NCBI RefSeq assembly: GCF_900105835.1
Contig: NZ_LT629783.1
Coordinates: forward strand, 4,672,501 to 4,736,500
Source of the DNA: Pseudomonas fragi
Lineage (GTDB): Bacteria; Pseudomonadota; Gammaproteobacteria; Pseudomonadales; Pseudomonadaceae
Length of the DNA: 64,000 nt
Direction: 5' to 3'
Every line of letters begins with the position of its first letter. Within the stretch, counting starts at the first letter, position 1. A program made the translations under genes and the position numbers. The notes below the pieces were generated by a model, which saw only the letters and a program-made list of their open reading frames with translations, was not told where the DNA came from and ran no database searches. Shown in pieces: positions 8,625-17,883 of this stretch.

Positions 8625-9374
8625 ATGAAGGTTCTTGTAGCTGTCAAACGAGTGGTCGATTACAACGTTAAAGTGCGCGTCAAGGCGGACAACTCCGGCG
8701 TTGACCTCGCCAACGTCAAGATGTCGATGAACCCCTTCTGCGAAATCGCCGTGGAAGAAGCCGTACGCCTGAAAGAAAAAGGTGTTGCGACTGAAATCGT
8801 CGTCGTCTCCATCGGCCCGACCACTGCTCAGGAACAGCTGCGTACCGCGCTGGCTCTGGGTGCAGATCGCGCCATTCTCGTCGAGTCCGCCGAAGACCTG
8901 ACCTCGCTGGCCGTGGCCAAGCTGCTCAAGGCCGTTGTCGACAAGGAACAGCCTCAGCTGGTGATCCTGGGCAAACAGGCCATCGACAGCGACAACAACC
9001 AGACTGGCCAGATGCTGGCTGCGCTGACCGGTTTCGGCCAGGGTACGTTTGCCTCCAAGGTTGAAGTGGCAGGTGACAAGGTTGCCGTCACGCGTGAAGT
9101 CGACGGCGGCGCGCAAACTGTTTCGCTGAGCTTGCCGGCGATCATCACCACCGACCTGCGTTTGAACGAGCCGCGTTATGCGTCCCTGCCAAACATCATG
9201 AAAGCCAAGAAAAAGCCGCTTGAAGTGCTGACGCCAGACGCGTTGGGTGTTTCGACTGCTTCGACCAACAAGACCCTGAAAGTTGAAGCCCCGGCTGCAC
9301 GCAGCGCGGGTATCAAGGTCAAGTCGGTGGCTGAACTGGTCGAGAAACTGAAAAACGAAGCGAAGGTAATCTAA
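8625..9374 (+). CDS. etfB: Electron transfer flavoprotein beta subunit
   Basis: 249 aa. Begins [19 protein letters not shown] and contains [36 protein letters not shown] and [20 protein letters not shown], the last being the conserved ETF-beta signature loop. It binds AMP and forms the heterodimer with EtfA that collects electrons from acyl-CoA and other dehydrogenases. Two bases separate its stop from the etfA start, so the two are translated from one mRNA. Confidence 0.98.
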   Translation: MKVLVAVKRVVDYNVKVRVKADNSGVDLANVKMSMNPFCEIAVEEAVRLKEKGVATEIVVVSIGPTTAQEQLRTALALGADRAILVESAEDLTSLAVAKLLKAVVDKEQPQLVILGKQAIDSDNNQTGQMLAALTGFGQGTFASKVEVAGDKVAVTREVDGGAQTVSLSLPAIITTDLRLNEPRYASLPNIMKAKKKPLEVLTPDALGVSTASTNKTLKVEAPAARSAGIKVKSVAELVEKLKNEAKVI

Positions 9375-9376
9375 TC

Positions 9377-10306
9377 ATGACTATCTTGGTAATCGCAGAA
9401 CACGACGGCAAGGCACTGGCTCCGGCCACGCTGAACACCGTAGCCGCCGCCGCTAAAATCGGTGGCGACATCCACGTTCTGGTTGCAGGCCAGGGCATTG
9501 GCGCAGTCGCTGAAGCCGCTGCACAGATCGCTGGCGTGGCCAAAGTCCTGGTTGCTGATAACGCGGCTTACGCCCATCAGTTGCCGGAAAACGTTGCCCC
9601 GCTGGTTGCAGAGCTGGGTGCCGGCTACAGCCACATCCTGGCCGCCGCGACCTCCAACGGCAAAAACATCCTGCCGCGCGTTGCTGCACAGCTGGACGTT
9701 GACCAGATCTCCGAGATCATCTCGGTGGTCAGCGCCGACACCTTCACCCGCCCGATCTACGCCGGTAACGCCATTGCCACCGTGCAGTCCACTGCGCCGG
9801 TGAAAGTGATCACCGTGCGTGCCACCGGTTTCGACCCGGTTGCCGCCCAAGGTGGTTCGGCAGCGGTTGAAGCGGTTGCAGCGGTTCACGATGCTGGCAC
9901 TTCCTCGTTCGTGGGTGAAGAACTGGCCAAGTCGGACCGTCCTGAGCTGACCGCAGCCAAAGTCGTGGTTTCCGGCGGTCGTGGCATGCAGAACGGCGAC
10001 AACTTCAAACTGCTTTACACTCTGGCCGACAAGCTGGGTGCTGCGGTTGGCGCATCGCGTGCCGCTGTGGACGCAGGCTTTGTACCCAACGACATGCAGG
10101 TCGGTCAGACCGGTAAAATCGTTGCGCCACAGCTGTACATCGCGGTGGGCATTTCCGGCGCGATCCAGCATCTGGCCGGCATGAAAGACTCCAAGGTGAT
10201 CGTTGCGATCAACAAGGACGAAGAAGCACCGATCTTCCAGGTGGCTGATTACGGCCTGGTAGCGGACTTGTTCGAAGCAGTACCTGAGCTGGAGAAGCTG
10301 GTTTAA
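9377..10306 (+). CDS. etfA: Electron transfer flavoprotein alpha subunit
   Basis: 309 aa. N-terminal ETF domain ([20 protein letters not shown]) and the C-terminal FAD domain with [40 protein letters not shown] and [12 protein letters not shown]. Partner of EtfB, soluble cytoplasmic carrier feeding ETF-QO. A strong terminator follows. Confidence 0.98.
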   Translation: MTILVIAEHDGKALAPATLNTVAAAAKIGGDIHVLVAGQGIGAVAEAAAQIAGVAKVLVADNAAYAHQLPENVAPLVAELGAGYSHILAAATSNGKNILPRVAAQLDVDQISEIISVVSADTFTRPIYAGNAIATVQSTAPVKVITVRATGFDPVAAQGGSAAVEAVAAVHDAGTSSFVGEELAKSDRPELTAAKVVVSGGRGMQNGDNFKLLYTLADKLGAAVGASRAAVDAGFVPNDMQVGQTGKIVAPQLYIAVGISGAIQHLAGMKDSKVIVAINKDEEAPIFQVADYGLVADLFEAVPELEKLV

Positions 10307-10387
10307 TCCAGTCGCTTCACTTATAAAGAGCCCGGTGACCGGGGCGTGGGGAAGGGCAGGGCACTCAGTGTTTTGCCTGCTTTCACC

Positions 10388-10409
10388 GCCCGGGTAACCG
10401 GGCTTTTTT
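10388..10409 (+). terminator. Terminator of etfBA
   Basis: Stem GCCCGG / CCGGGC with GTAA tetraloop and six T. Confidence 0.9.
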
Positions 10410-10448
10410 ATGCCTGTCAATTGTGGAGGGAGCGTGAGGGGTATGGAT

Positions 10449-11261
10449 ATGCGTCAGATCAGCAGGCTGCTGGCGGGGCTGGCATTGTTGCCATTGCTGG
10501 CCGAGGCGGCGGGCAAGTGCGAACGCCTGATTGTCACCGGCAGCCCCGATGCGCCGCCTTACCTGTGGCGCGACCCGGCCGACCCGGCGCATTTGATCGG
10601 TGCCAGCGCCGACCTGATCCAGCAGGCGGGGCAGGAGCTGGGGATCAAGGTTGAAGTGCTGTATGGCGGCAAGCGCGCCCAGGCCCAGGACGAAGTGCGC
10701 ACCGGACGCATGGACATGCTGCTCGATGCGCCGCTGACGGTAGCCGGGCTTTCGTCTTTTGATTACATCCACCCGCCGCTGGTACGCAACGATTACCTGG
10801 TGTGGACGCGCAAGGACTCGCCCCTGATCTACGAAACGCCCGCAGATTTGCATGGGCACAAGGGGGCTGTCTCGCAAAAGGCCCGTTTAAGCGAGACCTT
10901 CAACGAGTTTGCCCAGCATCAACTGACACTCGAGCTCCAGCCCGGGTTGACCCAGGCTTTTCAGAAGCTGCTGCTGGGGCAGGCCGAATACGTATTGGCC
11001 GGGCGCTACGCCGGTATGGCTACAGCACAGACCCTGGGTATTGCCGACGACTTGCTGGCGCACCCGCAACCGGTCGATCAGCCAGGGCTGTTTTTGGCGG
11101 TTTCCCACGACTCGGCCTGCAATGAGCCGTGGTTGCGCGGACAGCTCGCCAAAAAGATGACAGAATTGCCCGCCTCCGGCCTGACCGAGGCGGTAGTGCA
11201 ACGCAACCTGGAGCGGTGGAAAACCCAGCTGCAACAACCGCTCAGCGCCCCAAAACAGTAG
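10449..11261 (+). CDS. Periplasmic solute-binding protein (SBP_bac_3-like)
   Basis: 270 aa from ATG 10449, which has GAGGGG 7 bases upstream (ATG at 10443 is too close to it). N-terminal signal peptide MRQISRLLAGLALLPLLAEA with cleavage near AEA-A. The body shows the family 3 pattern: VTGSPDAPPYLWRD, GASADLIQQAGQELGIKVEVLY, VRTGRMDMLLDAPLT. No permease or ATPase gene is nearby, as for many stand-alone Pseudomonas paralogues. Ligand unknown. The downstream lipoprotein genes follow closely (9 bp), so a three-gene operon is likely. Confidence 0.85.
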   Translation: MRQISRLLAGLALLPLLAEAAGKCERLIVTGSPDAPPYLWRDPADPAHLIGASADLIQQAGQELGIKVEVLYGGKRAQAQDEVRTGRMDMLLDAPLTVAGLSSFDYIHPPLVRNDYLVWTRKDSPLIYETPADLHGHKGAVSQKARLSETFNEFAQHQLTLELQPGLTQAFQKLLLGQAEYVLAGRYAGMATAQTLGIADDLLAHPQPVDQPGLFLAVSHDSACNEPWLRGQLAKKMTELPASGLTEAVVQRNLERWKTQLQQPLSAPKQ

Positions 11262-11270
11262 GAATCCCTA

Positions 11271-11627
11271 GTGACAATTCGACCTCTTTTCGCTGCCCTG
11301 GCCGTTGTGGCTCTGGCGGGTTGTGCAGCCGATCCTGCGCCGAATGAACAATTGCGTTTGACCGAACAGGCCCTGGAACAAGCCAGGGCGGTGGGTGCCA
11401 AGGCCGATGATCTGGCTGAGCTAAAACAAGCCGAAGACAAGCTGGCCCAAGCGCTGGCCGATATGGCTGATGAATCCTACAAAGACGCCCGCATGCACGC
11501 CGAGCAGGCCGAGCTTGACGCCCGGTTGGCCGAAGCGCGTGTGCTGACGCAAAAAAGCCAGGAACAATTGAACGTGCTCAATACCCGTATCGCGCGCTTG
11601 CGCAAACAACTGGCGGAGGCGCAATGA
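11271..11627 (+). CDS. DUF4398-like coiled-coil lipoprotein
   Basis: 118 aa, GTG start preceded by TAGGAA. Signal peptide with lipobox ALAGC (Cys18). The mature part is one long helix rich in Ala, Gln, Glu and Leu with heptad spacing, typical of DUF4398 proteins. It overlaps the OmpA-like gene by four bases (ATGA), and such DUF4398/OmpA pairs are common, suggesting a paired envelope role that is still undefined. Confidence 0.87.
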   Translation: MTIRPLFAALAVVALAGCAADPAPNEQLRLTEQALEQARAVGAKADDLAELKQAEDKLAQALADMADESYKDARMHAEQAELDARLAEARVLTQKSQEQLNVLNTRIARLRKQLAEAQ

Positions 11628-12430
11628 GCCTCAAACCCTTAGCTTGCATGGGTGCGCTGGTGGTCGGCCTGAGCGGTTGCGCCGGTCATCACAACAGCGA
11701 ACAAGCCTTGCAGCAGGCCAGCACGGACTTCCAGGCCGTCAAGGAAGATACCAATGTGCTGCGCATCGCTCCCAAGGATGTGATCCGTTCCGGTGAGTCC
11801 CTGGCGCGAGCCGACCGGTTGTCCAGCTACTGGGGCAGCGGCGAAGATGTAGCGCATTACGCTTACTTGAGTCAGCGCTACAGCGAAATCGCCCGTGAGC
11901 ATACCCAGCAAGTGCTGAATGAAGAACGTGCTGCCAAGCTCGAACTGGAGCGTCAGCGCCTGCAACTGGCCTTACGCGAAGCCAAGCTGTTGAGTGTTCA
12001 GCAGCAGGGCCAATGGTTGGAAGAGCAAATCATCAGCCTGGCCACGACCCAGACCGATCGAGGCCTGGTCATGACCCTGGGCGACGTGCTGTTTGATACC
12101 GGCGAAGCCGACTTGAAGAATTCGGCCAACCGCACGGTGCTCAAGCTGGTGCAGTTTCTGCAACTCAATCCCAAGCGCATAGTGCGAATCGAGGGTTACA
12201 CCGACAGCACCGGCGGCACGGAGGATAACCTCAAGTTGTCCCTGGCCCGTGCCCAGGCCGTGGCGGATGTGCTGATTGATCTGGGAATCGATGAAAAACG
12301 CATCCAGGTGGAAGGTTATGGCGACCAGTACCCGGTGGATGTAAACGCAAGTGAACGCGGGCGGGCCCAGAACCGTCGTGTTGAAATCGTCTTTTCTGAC
12401 GAAAAAGGCCAGTTGGGCGCTGCGCGGTAA
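11624..12430 (+). CDS. OmpA-family lipoprotein (peptidoglycan-binding C-terminus)
   Basis: 268 aa. Lipobox LSGC at about residue 19; central helical region with DUF4398-like coiled coil (about 25-150); C-terminal OmpA domain (about 155-265) including GDVLFDTGEADL, EGYTDSTGG and GRAQNRRVEIVF, the peptidoglycan-contacting motif. Predicted to be anchored in the outer membrane and to bind the cell wall. Translationally coupled to the preceding lipoprotein gene. Confidence 0.92.
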   Translation: MSLKPLACMGALVVGLSGCAGHHNSEQALQQASTDFQAVKEDTNVLRIAPKDVIRSGESLARADRLSSYWGSGEDVAHYAYLSQRYSEIAREHTQQVLNEERAAKLELERQRLQLALREAKLLSVQQQGQWLEEQIISLATTQTDRGLVMTLGDVLFDTGEADLKNSANRTVLKLVQFLQLNPKRIVRIEGYTDSTGGTEDNLKLSLARAQAVADVLIDLGIDEKRIQVEGYGDQYPVDVNASERGRAQNRRVEIVFSDEKGQLGAAR

Positions 12431-12484
12431 ACGTTTTACCCGAAACCCTGTAGATACTCTGTTGCAGGTCAAGCCCAACCAAAA

Positions 12485-12594
12485 GCCCCTCACCCTAGCC
12501 CTCTCCCGGAGGGAGAGGGGACTGACCGCACGCGGCCTCAAAATCTCCACAGATCAACCCCCTCTCCCTCCGGGAGAGGGTTGGGGTGAGGGGC
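12485..12594. repeat. Large inverted repeat, about 35-bp arms
   Basis: Arms starting GCCCCTCACCCTAGCCCTCT and ending TTGGGGTGAGGGGC, each containing CTCCCGGAGGGAGAGGGG in opposite sense, enclose about 35 bp. This is a known type of intergenic element in pseudomonads and could fold into a very stable hairpin after the OmpA-like gene. Confidence 0.8.
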
Positions 12595-12794
12595 TTTCAG
12601 CCATCACTTTTCCCCAGCGTGTAGCAGCAGTCTCGTCCCTTCGGCAGCTGCAGGGGAAGTTCCGTCCGCACCCATACAGTTTGCCCCGCACTCGGGCTGT
12701 ACGGCTGAGATAAGTGACAACTGTGCCCGTACACTTCTAAACTGTTCCGGTATTGTTCCCACAAAAATAAAGCCTGAACATCGAGTGCGGCGCC

Positions 12795-14264
12795 ATGACC
12801 AACCTTTTGCTTTACCAACGTATCGCTCAGCAGCTGGCTGAAGATATCCGGCGTGGCGTTTATCAGCCCGGCGAGCGCGTGCCTTCGGTGCGCAAGATGA
12901 GCTCGCAGCTCAACGTCAGCCATGCCACGGTGTTGCAGGCCTACGCCAATCTTGAAGACCAGGGGCTGATCCGGGCGCGGCCACAGTCCGGCTACTACGT
13001 TCACCAGACCCCGGCCCTCACCGCGCCCACTCCGGATATTGCCCGTGTCGAGCGCCCGGGGCTGGTCACCCGCAGCAGCATAATCCAGCAAGTTTTGGTC
13101 GAGTCCCGCCGCGAAGGCGTATTCCCGCTGGGCGCGGCAGTGCCCAGTGTCGATTACCTGCCTGTGCGGGCGCTGCACCAGCAATTGGCCAAGGTCACGC
13201 GCTTTCACAGCCCGCGGGCGTTCAGCTATATGTTCAGCCCCGGCTTCGAACCCCTGCGCCGACAGGTGGCCATCCGCATGCGCGACGCCGGGGTGGTGGT
13301 TGATCCGTCCGAGGTCATCATCACCCACGGCTGTGTCGATGCCCTGCAAATGTCATTACGGGTGCTGACCCGCCCCGGTGACCTGATTGCGGCAGAGTCG
13401 CCGACTTACTACGGCTTGTTGCAACTGGCCGATCTGCTGGGTTTGAAAGTCATTGAAATCCCCAGCGACCCGGCCACCGGCATGAGCCTTGAGGCCCTGC
13501 AGCTGGCCGCCAACCAATGGTCGATCAAGGCCCTGGTGCTGACCACGCGCCTGAGCAACCCGCTGGGCGGGACCATGCCTGAAGAGCGGCAAAAGCAACT
13601 GCTGCGCCTGGCTTCAGACTTTGATATCCAGATCGTCGAAGATGACATCTACGGCGAATTGATGTTCGAGGTCGGGCGCACCAAGGCCCTGAAAGCCTAT
13701 GACCGCCTGGATCGGGTGATCTACTGTTCGAGCTTTTCCAAAACCCTGTCACCCGGTGTGCGTATCGGCTGGATGATTGCGGGTAAATTTCAGCAGGAAA
13801 TCCAGCGTCTGCAAACCTTTACCACCCATTCGGCGTGCAGCGTGACCCAAATGGGCGTGGCGGCTTACCTTGAAAATGGTGGTTACGACCGCCATTTACG
13901 TTACATCCGCCAGGAATACAGAAAAAACCTCAGTGCATTCCAGTTGGCCGTACAGCAGCATTTCCCGGAAGGCACACAGATGTCACGCCCCAGCGGCGGT
14001 TTTATCCTGTGGGTCAGTTTGCCGGGCCGGGTCAATACCCAGGAGCTGCATGTGCGGGCGCTGCAGCAGGGCATCAGTATCGCGCCGGGGCTGATTTTCA
14101 GTAATACCGAGCAGTTCAATCATTGCATCCGGCTAAACTGCGGCACGCCCTGGAATCGGGAAGCCGAACGGGCCCTGATGACACTTGGCATGCTTGCCAA
14201 GCAGCTATGCCAGGAAGCGGCAGGTCTGTATGGCGGCTCGGCAACAGCCGGGATGGCATTTTGA
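12795..14264 (+). CDS. MocR-type GntR/aminotransferase regulator
   Basis: 489 aa. N-terminal winged helix (residues 1-75) with RVPSVRKMSSQLNVSHATVL; then a fold-type I aminotransferase domain. The PLP lysine is in SSFSKTLSPGVRIGW, and EDDIYGEL and LTTRLSNPLGG correspond to other PLP contacts. MocR proteins sense PLP and amino-group ligands and regulate often adjacent genes, but neighbours here (OmpA lipoprotein, small hypothetical) give no clear target. The short C-terminal tail is poorly conserved. Confidence 0.92.
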   Translation: MTNLLLYQRIAQQLAEDIRRGVYQPGERVPSVRKMSSQLNVSHATVLQAYANLEDQGLIRARPQSGYYVHQTPALTAPTPDIARVERPGLVTRSSIIQQVLVESRREGVFPLGAAVPSVDYLPVRALHQQLAKVTRFHSPRAFSYMFSPGFEPLRRQVAIRMRDAGVVVDPSEVIITHGCVDALQMSLRVLTRPGDLIAAESPTYYGLLQLADLLGLKVIEIPSDPATGMSLEALQLAANQWSIKALVLTTRLSNPLGGTMPEERQKQLLRLASDFDIQIVEDDIYGELMFEVGRTKALKAYDRLDRVIYCSSFSKTLSPGVRIGWMIAGKFQQEIQRLQTFTTHSACSVTQMGVAAYLENGGYDRHLRYIRQEYRKNLSAFQLAVQQHFPEGTQMSRPSGGFILWVSLPGRVNTQELHVRALQQGISIAPGLIFSNTEQFNHCIRLNCGTPWNREAERALMTLGMLAKQLCQEAAGLYGGSATAGMAF

Positions 14265-14334
14265 CTATAATTACCTTGTTCCCCTGTGCGTAAAGCGCGA
14301 GCATACGCACCTGAACCGTTAAAGCTGTGGAGTT

Positions 14335-14808
14335 ATGAAAGCGACATATTGTGCAAGTCTTGTGTTGATGGGTGTTTTGGGTGCGCTCAATGCAGTCGTT
14401 GCAACAGCAGACCCGGTGCAACCTGCATCCACTTCTGCGCAGACGCCATCTGTCCATTCAGCGGCCCAACCTGCCGCCAGCGAGAAAAAAGCGCCCGTCA
14501 AAAAGCGTGAGCCGATTGCCTCCAAATCCAGGTCGGCCCATGACATCGCCAAAAAGCGTTTGCCTTCTGCCAAGCTGGACCTGCACCTGCCGCCCGAGAT
14601 GGTCAGGCAATTGCGCCCCCTGGGTACGGTCCCCATGCCTGCCCACAAACCGCTGTTGCCCAATATGTTTGGCGAAAAGTCGGTCGAAGAAAGTCCGTTT
14701 CAACTCAATGGGCGTTTGCTCAGCAATGAAATGGACCTGCAATTGCGCAATGAATATCGGCGCAATGAAATCGAAGGTGCGGCGCTGGATTTCGAGTTCA
14801 AGCAATAA
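14335..14808 (+). CDS. Small secreted hypothetical protein
   Basis: 157 aa. Signal peptide MKATYCASLVLMGVLGALNAVVATA, then a Pro/Ala/Lys-rich low-complexity linker (about 30-75) and a folded C-terminal half containing KLDLHLPPEMVRQLRPLG and NGRLLSNEMDLQLRNEYR. Good codon bias and a GGAG ribosome site 6 bases before ATG support it being real. Similar Pseudomonas proteins are sometimes mislabelled translation initiation factor 2 because of the linker; no function is assigned. Confidence 0.75.
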   Translation: MKATYCASLVLMGVLGALNAVVATADPVQPASTSAQTPSVHSAAQPAASEKKAPVKKREPIASKSRSAHDIAKKRLPSAKLDLHLPPEMVRQLRPLGTVPMPAHKPLLPNMFGEKSVEESPFQLNGRLLSNEMDLQLRNEYRRNEIEGAALDFEFKQ

Positions 14809-14839
14809 GTGCCGAACGTTGAAAAACAGACTTCTAAAC

Positions 14840-14853
14840 TGACTAATCAGTCA
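14840..14853. promoter_or_regulatory. Palindrome TGACTAATCAGTCA
   Basis: Five-base arms TGACT/AGTCA separated by AATC in the gap before the YkgJ-like gene. Could be an operator; there is no direct evidence for a cognate protein. Confidence 0.3.
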
Positions 14854-14961
14854 CCGTCAGTTATCGGCACATTCTGCTGAACGGTCAATTTCAAACACCT
14901 GTTCCAGCGAGTACTATCCCTTGTCATCTACACACTTTGCCCCGAACGAGGAGCTGACGTC

Positions 14962-15216
14962 ATGAATTGCCGTGAAGGCTGTGGCGCTTGCTGCATAGCC
15001 CCTTCCATCAGTACACCGCTGCCCGGCATGCCCAATGGCAAGCCGGCCGGGGAACGCTGCCTGCATCTGTCTGTCGACTACCTGTGTGGTTTGTTCGGCC
15101 AGCCGCAACGCCCTGCGGTGTGCGGTGATTTCAAGGCCGATATCGAGGTGTGCGGCAGCAATCGGGAAGAAGCCATCAACCTGATCGGCTGGTGGGAGCA
15201 GGTGACTGCGGCGTAG
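14962..15216 (+). CDS. YkgJ family cysteine-cluster protein
   Basis: 84 aa, GAGGAG 9 bases before ATG. The N-terminal CREGCGACC followed by later cysteines (GERCLHL, DYLCGLF, PAVCGDF) is the YkgJ/UPF0153 zinc- or iron-sulfur-binding pattern. It is shorter than the E. coli protein but typical for pseudomonads. Function unknown. Confidence 0.88.
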   Translation: MNCREGCGACCIAPSISTPLPGMPNGKPAGERCLHLSVDYLCGLFGQPQRPAVCGDFKADIEVCGSNREEAINLIGWWEQVTAA

Positions 15217-15263
15217 TGTGTTGGTGTCCAGTGAACAAACCTTCAACAATAAGGAACAAGACA

Positions 15264-15872
15264 ATGGGTTCGTTGCATAGAGTGGCATTGGTATGTGGTT
15301 TGAGCGCGCTGCTGGTGGGTGTGGCCCAGGCTGAAGACTGGAAGGTTGCCAAGGATCAGGACGGCATCAAGGTGTCGCTGAGTGAGGTCGCCGGTTCCCA
15401 GTACAAGGCGTACCAGGGCGTGACCACCATCAAGGCGCCACTGGCCAAAATCAGCAAGCTGCAGGAAGACGTGGCCAGCGCTTGCGCCTGGATCCATGAG
15501 TGTCAGTCGCAAAAATTGCTCAAGCATGAAGGCGACCAGAGCTGGACTTACACCCAGTTCAAGACCCCGTGGCCGGTCACCCCGCGTGATTCGGTGCTGC
15601 AGGTGACCACGGCCCAGGGTGCCGATGGCAGTCTGACCCGCACGCTCAAGGGCATGCCGACCTACATCCCGGAAGAAAAGGGCTTTGTACGGGTTGCCCA
15701 GGTCAACGGCTTCTGGAAACTGGTGCCCAAAGGCGACAACCTGACCGAAGTGACTTACCAGGTGCACACCGAGCCGGGCGGCAGCGTGCCTTCGTGGCTG
15801 GCCAACAAGTTTGTGGTCGATGCTCCGTTCAATACCCTCAAGGGGCTGAAAGAACGCGCTGAAAAGCCGTAA
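15264..15872 (+). CDS. START-domain (lipid-binding) secreted protein
   Basis: 202 aa from ATG 15264 (AAGGAA upstream). Signal peptide MGSLHRVALVCGLSALLVGVAQA. The mature protein is a helix-grip START fold: AEDWKVAKDQDGIKVSL at the beginning, CAWIHECQSQKLL, WPVTPRDSVLQVTT, GFWKLVPKGDNLTEVTYQVH and a C-terminal amphipathic helix KGLKERAEK. Known bacterial START proteins bind lipids or sterol-like ligands; the ligand here is unknown. Confidence 0.87.
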   Translation: MGSLHRVALVCGLSALLVGVAQAEDWKVAKDQDGIKVSLSEVAGSQYKAYQGVTTIKAPLAKISKLQEDVASACAWIHECQSQKLLKHEGDQSWTYTQFKTPWPVTPRDSVLQVTTAQGADGSLTRTLKGMPTYIPEEKGFVRVAQVNGFWKLVPKGDNLTEVTYQVHTEPGGSVPSWLANKFVVDAPFNTLKGLKERAEKP

Positions 15873-16137
15873 CCCGCAGCAGTGCAAGCCGGGTCCTGGA
15901 CAGCGCATCTGTCCGGGTACCGGGCGAGGTTTCCCCGGAGTGGGGTAAAAAACTGTTGAAATTCATGGCTTGCCCCCTTGGCAGAGGCCGCTCCCCGGGT
16001 CTACTCTGGATCCAGACCAGCGAAGTAATCGACTGGCTCTGATCTTGTTCGCTACATGCTTATTTCTTCCCCTGTCACGGCCCGAATGCGGCCAGAGGGA
16101 AGCGCTGAATGTCTATCCATTGCGAGGAGGACGTTTC

Positions 16138-16479
16138 ATGAGCACAGCCCATCAAGAAGACCTCAGCAGCTATGTGCTGCGCCGCATGAAAGAAGGCGGT
16201 TTTGATTTTTCACGCATCCATCCCATCGAGTTTTACGCAATCTTCCCGGACGAGGAGCGGGCGCGCAGGGCTGCACAAAAATTTTGCGGTGAATCCCTCA
16301 ATGCGCAGATCAATGTGCGTGATGACGGGGCCTGGCATCTGGAATTGAGCAAGGTGATGTATGCCACCTATGGTGGTATCGGTGATTTCGAGCAGGACTT
16401 TGAAGCTGTCGTGGTGCCGCTGGGCGGGATTATCGAAGGCTGGGGCGTCAAGCAGGAGGTGCGTGGCCTGCTCAATTGA
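16138..16479 (+). CDS. RraB family ribonuclease E inhibitor-like protein
   Basis: 113 aa from ATG 16138, with GAGGAGG 7 bases upstream. IHPIEFYAIFPDEERARRAA and WHLELSKVMYATYGGIGDFE match the RraB-type ferredoxin-like domain, whose E. coli member binds RNase E and alters its cleavage pattern. The full ORF begins earlier but without a ribosome site or conserved residues. Assignment rests on motif similarity. Confidence 0.72.
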   Translation: MSTAHQEDLSSYVLRRMKEGGFDFSRIHPIEFYAIFPDEERARRAAQKFCGESLNAQINVRDDGAWHLELSKVMYATYGGIGDFEQDFEAVVVPLGGIIEGWGVKQEVRGLLN

Positions 16480-16596
16480 ACGGCGTTTGATGGATAAGCG
16501 GCTGGCCTCAGGGCTGGCCGTTCTGCTTTTTGCGCCGGGTACCCAGGCCCGCGAAGACGCGCAGGGGCTGCACGTCTTCGGCGCAGTGGCGTGTCT

Positions 16597-16692
16597 TTAA
16601 CCGATAACCTTGGTCAGGTTCGGCAAGATCAGCAGCAAGGTGGTAGCAAAGAGGATAAGACCGGCTTGACGTACTTTCGTATGTTTGAACAT
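16597..16692 (-). CDS. Candidate 31-aa single-span membrane protein
   Basis: ATG at 16692 gives MFKHTKVRQAGLILFATTLL followed by LILPNLTKVIG: a basic N-terminus, one hydrophobic helix of about 17 residues and a short polar tail. AGG stands 9 bases before the start. It occupies an otherwise geneless 500-bp region. Codon bias cannot prove such a short gene, but the positive-inside layout is what real small membrane proteins show. Confidence 0.5.
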   Translation of the reverse strand: MFKHTKVRQAGLILFATTLLLILPNLTKVIG

Positions 16693-17106
16693 GGCTATCT
16701 GCCTTTTTTTGTTTTTTCCGAACGACAATGCCTGCGCCAAGGGCACCATGCCTTGGAAAGAAAGCGGCCCCGGCGACAGGCTTAACAGTAGAGCCCTCAT
16801 AAGACATGGCTTAGAACCCTTTCACATCATTCAAGTGCAGTAAGTTTCTAAAACGCTATTAGGTTTATTGCGCCTGACCTGCCGCCCCGCAGCTAGACGC
16901 AACGGACTTGTGGGGAGGGCATATTCTTAGCCACCTACCGTTCGTCAGTGCGTCCAGTTCCTGTTTGTTTTGTCCTACAAAAGCCCACGGTTTTCGGGGG
17001 CTGGAGGGTAATCACCCGCTTCAGTGCTTGCCATGAAATACCCTTTCAAGGCAGGCTCTGGCGAGCAGTCATCATTACTTTCGCCTTTATCGTGCCAGGT
17101 ACTTTT
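16693..17106. other. Intergenic region before glutamine amidotransferase
   Basis: No further credible gene, repeat or hairpin with a T tract seen. It should contain the promoters of the small membrane protein (minus) and the amidotransferase (plus). Confidence 0.4.
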
Positions 17107-17829
17107 ATGTCGCTACGCATCTGCATTCTGGAAACCGACATTTTGCGTCCAGAGTTTGTTGACCAATATCAGGGTTACGGGCAAATGTTCGTGCGCCTGT
17201 TCTCCACGCAGCCTATTGCGGCACAGTTCAGTGTTTTTAACGTGATGCAAGGCGAGTACCCGTCTGATGACCAGGTTTTTGATGCTTACCTGGTTACCGG
17301 CAGCAAGGCGGATTCATTTGGCACCGATCCGTGGATTGAAACCCTCAAAGCCTACTTGCTGAGCCGCTACGAGCGCGGCGACAAGTTGCTAGGTGTGTGC
17401 TTTGGCCATCAATTGCTGGCGCTGCTGCTCGGTGGCAAGAGCGAGCGCGCTACCCAGGGTTGGGGAGTGGGCACCCATCAGTACAAACTGGCGGCCAGGG
17501 CGCCGTGGATGAGCCCGGTGGTCGAGGACCTGACCCTGCTGATCAGTCATCAGGATCAGGTCACAGCCCTGCCGCAGAACGCCACGGTCATTGCCTCCAG
17601 CGATTTCTGCCCGTATGCCGCCTACCATATCAATGATCAGGTGCTGTGCTTCCAGGGGCACCCCGAGTTTATCCACGATTATTCGCGGGCCTTGCTCGAC
17701 CTGCGCCAGGAGCACCTGGGCGAGCAGGTCTACAGCACCGGTGTTGCCAGCCTGGGCCAGGACCATCATGGTCGCACCGTTGCCGAGTGGATGATGCGCT
17801 TCGTTTCGCACAAGCCGCAGACCGCCTGA
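17107..17829 (+). CDS. Class I glutamine amidotransferase (GATase1)
   Basis: 240 aa from ATG 17107; the frame extends 53 codons upstream but that part is not protein-like for the family. Nucleophile motif GVCFGHQLLA and catalytic GHPEF are visible, with TGSKADSFG near the oxyanion region. This group (COG0518) covers stand-alone enzymes resembling GMP-synthase amidotransferase domains and gamma-glutamyl hydrolases of polyamine catabolism. The acceptor domain or partner is not in the window. Confidence 0.9.
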   Translation: MSLRICILETDILRPEFVDQYQGYGQMFVRLFSTQPIAAQFSVFNVMQGEYPSDDQVFDAYLVTGSKADSFGTDPWIETLKAYLLSRYERGDKLLGVCFGHQLLALLLGGKSERATQGWGVGTHQYKLAARAPWMSPVVEDLTLLISHQDQVTALPQNATVIASSDFCPYAAYHINDQVLCFQGHPEFIHDYSRALLDLRQEHLGEQVYSTGVASLGQDHHGRTVAEWMMRFVSHKPQTA

Positions 17830-17846
17830 TATCCGGCTCGATACCT

Positions 17847-17872
17847 GTGGGAGCGAGCAAGCCCGCTCCCAC
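17847..17872. repeat. Single short REP hairpin
   Basis: GTGGGAGCG AGCAAGCC CGCTCCCAC between the convergent amidotransferase and CorA-like genes. Confidence 0.75.
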
Positions 17873-17883
17873 AGGGTGGGGCG

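Noticed and set aside
16490..16600. 36-codon frame after the RraB-like gene that begins like a signal peptide
   Set aside because: No ribosome site, too short, and no mature part; probably chance.
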